From contig CBDTYW010000216.1 in assembly GCA_965364735.1 (NCBI GenBank), positions 1 through 6,663 of the forward strand: a DNA stretch of 6,663 bases, read 5' to 3'. Each line of letters opens with the position of its first letter. Position 1 is the stretch's first letter. Under the pieces are notes generated by a model that did not search any database, had not been told where the DNA came from, and saw only the letters and a list, made by a program, of their open reading frames with translations. This document shows, piece after piece, positions 5,823 to 6,663 of the stretch. This DNA is from CBDTYW01 sp965364735. Its GTDB lineage: Bacteria; Actinomycetota; Nitriliruptoria; Nitriliruptorales; Nitriliruptoraceae. Both the position numbers and the translations under genes were made by a program.

Positions 5823-6663
5823 CCTCGCACCCCCACGCGGACGTCGCGGAACCGTGCGGGGGCCGCGTGGTGGCCCGTGTGCATGGTCTGGATCGGCTGT
5901 CCCTTCCCGCAGTTCGGGAGACCCCACACGTGCCAGTCATCGCCGCCCGCCAGGCGATCCATCGAGCCCCAGAAGCTCGGCGTGATGCCGGTGTAGGTCG
6001 GGTTGCGGAACATCCTGCCGAGCTTCCCGCCCGTGATCTCCCAGGCGATCTCGCAGCCGAACTGGAAGTTGAGGCGCCGGTCATCGATCGACCACGAGCG
6101 GTTGGTGTCCATCAGGATGCCGTCGTCGGTGTCGGCGATGATCTCCTCGAGGGAGTGCGGCCCCGCGAGCAGACCGACGTTGGTCATGCGGACCATCGGA
6201 AGCCGGTTGAAGCCCTGTCCGCGGACCATCCCCCCGGGCTCGAGGCCCGCGATGTGGGCGGTGTCGCGACCGGACAGCACGCCCACCCAGCGACCCTCGT
6301 CGACGATCGGGACGCACTGCGCTGGCGTGCCCTCGTCGTCATGGCCGAACGTGCCCATCGCGCCGGGGATCGTCGCATCGGCCGTGATGTTCATGAGCTC
6401 GGAGCCATACTTCAGGGAGCCGAGCTCCTTGAGGTCGAGGAACGACGTCCCCGCGAAGGCGGCCTCCCAGCCCAGGATCCGGTCGAGCTCGATCGCGTGG
6501 CCGACGGACTCGTGGATCTGGAGCGCCACCTGGCTGCCGCCGAGGACGAGGTCGGTCGTCATCGCTGGACACTGCGGCGCCGAGAGCAGGGCCACAGCCT
6601 CCTCGGCCACGGCGATGAGGTCATCTGCCGCATCGAGGGCATCGGCGAGCTGCACAACCCGGT
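5819..6663 (-). CDS. tldD: TldD zinc metallopeptidase subunit, C-terminal part, cut by window edge
   Basis: The reading frame is open through base 6663, so the N-terminal third or more lies outside; about 280 residues of a roughly 480-residue family are visible. The metal motif HESVGH (HExxxH) is encoded at 6497-6514, with Glu as the catalytic base. The DDEGTP motif follows about 58 residues later, and NCGKGQP near the C-terminus (Cys codon 5909-5911) supplies the third zinc ligand known for E. coli TldD. All three ligands are therefore present and the subunit should be active. GTG at 6655 is only the first in-frame start codon inside the window, not a proposed start. The sequence between HExxxH and DDEGTP (IELDRILGWEAAFAGTS) differs from the E. 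coli form but keeps the fold's hallmark residues. The stop overlaps the tldE start by 4 bases. The promoter lies outside the window. Confidence 0.95.
   Translation of the reverse strand, partial: RVVQLADALDAADDLIAVAEEAVALLSAPQCPAMTTDLVLGGSQVALQIHESVGHAIELDRILGWEAAFAGTSFLDLKELGSLKYGSELMNITADATIPGAMGTFGHDDEGTPAQCVPIVDEGRWVGVLSGRDTAHIAGLEPGGMVRGQGFNRLPMVRMTNVGLLAGPHSLEEIIADTDDGILMDTNRSWSIDDRRLNFQFGCEIAWEITGGKLGRMFRNPTYTGITPSFWGSMDRLAGGDDWHVWGLPNCGKGQPIQTMHTGHHAAPARFRDVRVGVRG

Noticed and set aside
5823..5927. Longer N-terminus for TldE starting at 5927
   Set aside because: It would overlap tldD by more than 100 bases with Pro/Arg-rich residues foreign to the family; ATG 5822 gives the expected length and an ATGA junction.
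4458..5996. Plus-strand open frames opposite tldE
   Set aside because: The antisense frames carry no recognisable motif, while the minus strand encodes a full-length TldE.
4179..6663. RiPP (modified peptide) cluster around tldDE
   Set aside because: No precursor-like leader/core peptide, radical SAM, YcaO or transporter gene is visible; the 70-residue protein has no Cys/Ser/Thr-rich core.

Overview
This 6.66-kb, very GC-rich window has all its genes on the minus strand. The GC-biased third codon positions, the TANNNT-type -10 elements, the possible leaderless start and the family types suggest a high-GC actinobacterium. The class cannot be fixed from sequence alone; an early-branching lineage such as Acidimicrobiia is only a guess. 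No tRNA, rRNA, CRISPR array, insertion sequence or phage gene was seen.

In the direction of transcription (right to left) the order is as follows. (1) The C-terminal part of tldD, which runs off the right edge, is followed with a 4-base ATGA overlap by a complete tldE/pmbA. Together they encode a two-subunit TldD/TldE zinc peptidase. (2) A 96-base intergenic region contains a perfect inverted repeat with 7-base arms that matches the GAAC-N4-GTTC core of Gram-positive/actinobacterial LexA (SOS) boxes. It lies in the spacer just upstream of a TANNNT -10 element, and that element sits 7 bases before an ATG, as in a leaderless transcript. (3) That ATG opens a small gene for an unrecognised 70-residue hydrophilic protein. 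(4) Four tandem classical short-chain dehydrogenase/reductase (SDR) genes follow, packed with overlaps or gaps of only a few bases. All four keep the glycine-rich cofactor motif, NNAG and the Asn-Ser-Tyr-Lys active site. They are clearly paralogs; three are close to one another and one (2583-3347) is divergent. (5) After a 76-base gap with a weak possible promoter comes the first 311 codons of acetyl-CoA synthetase (acs), which runs off the left edge.

The small gene and the four SDRs look like one transcription unit driven by the palindrome-containing promoter. The tldDE pair looks like a separate upstream unit, and acs either has its own promoter or is reached by read-through. The most unusual point is the combination: a putative LexA-type operator, a possibly leaderless small gene of unknown function, and a run of four paralogous oxidoreductases. 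SOS control of such an operon is an inference from one DNA motif and is untested. The substrates of the SDRs cannot be read from the sequence.
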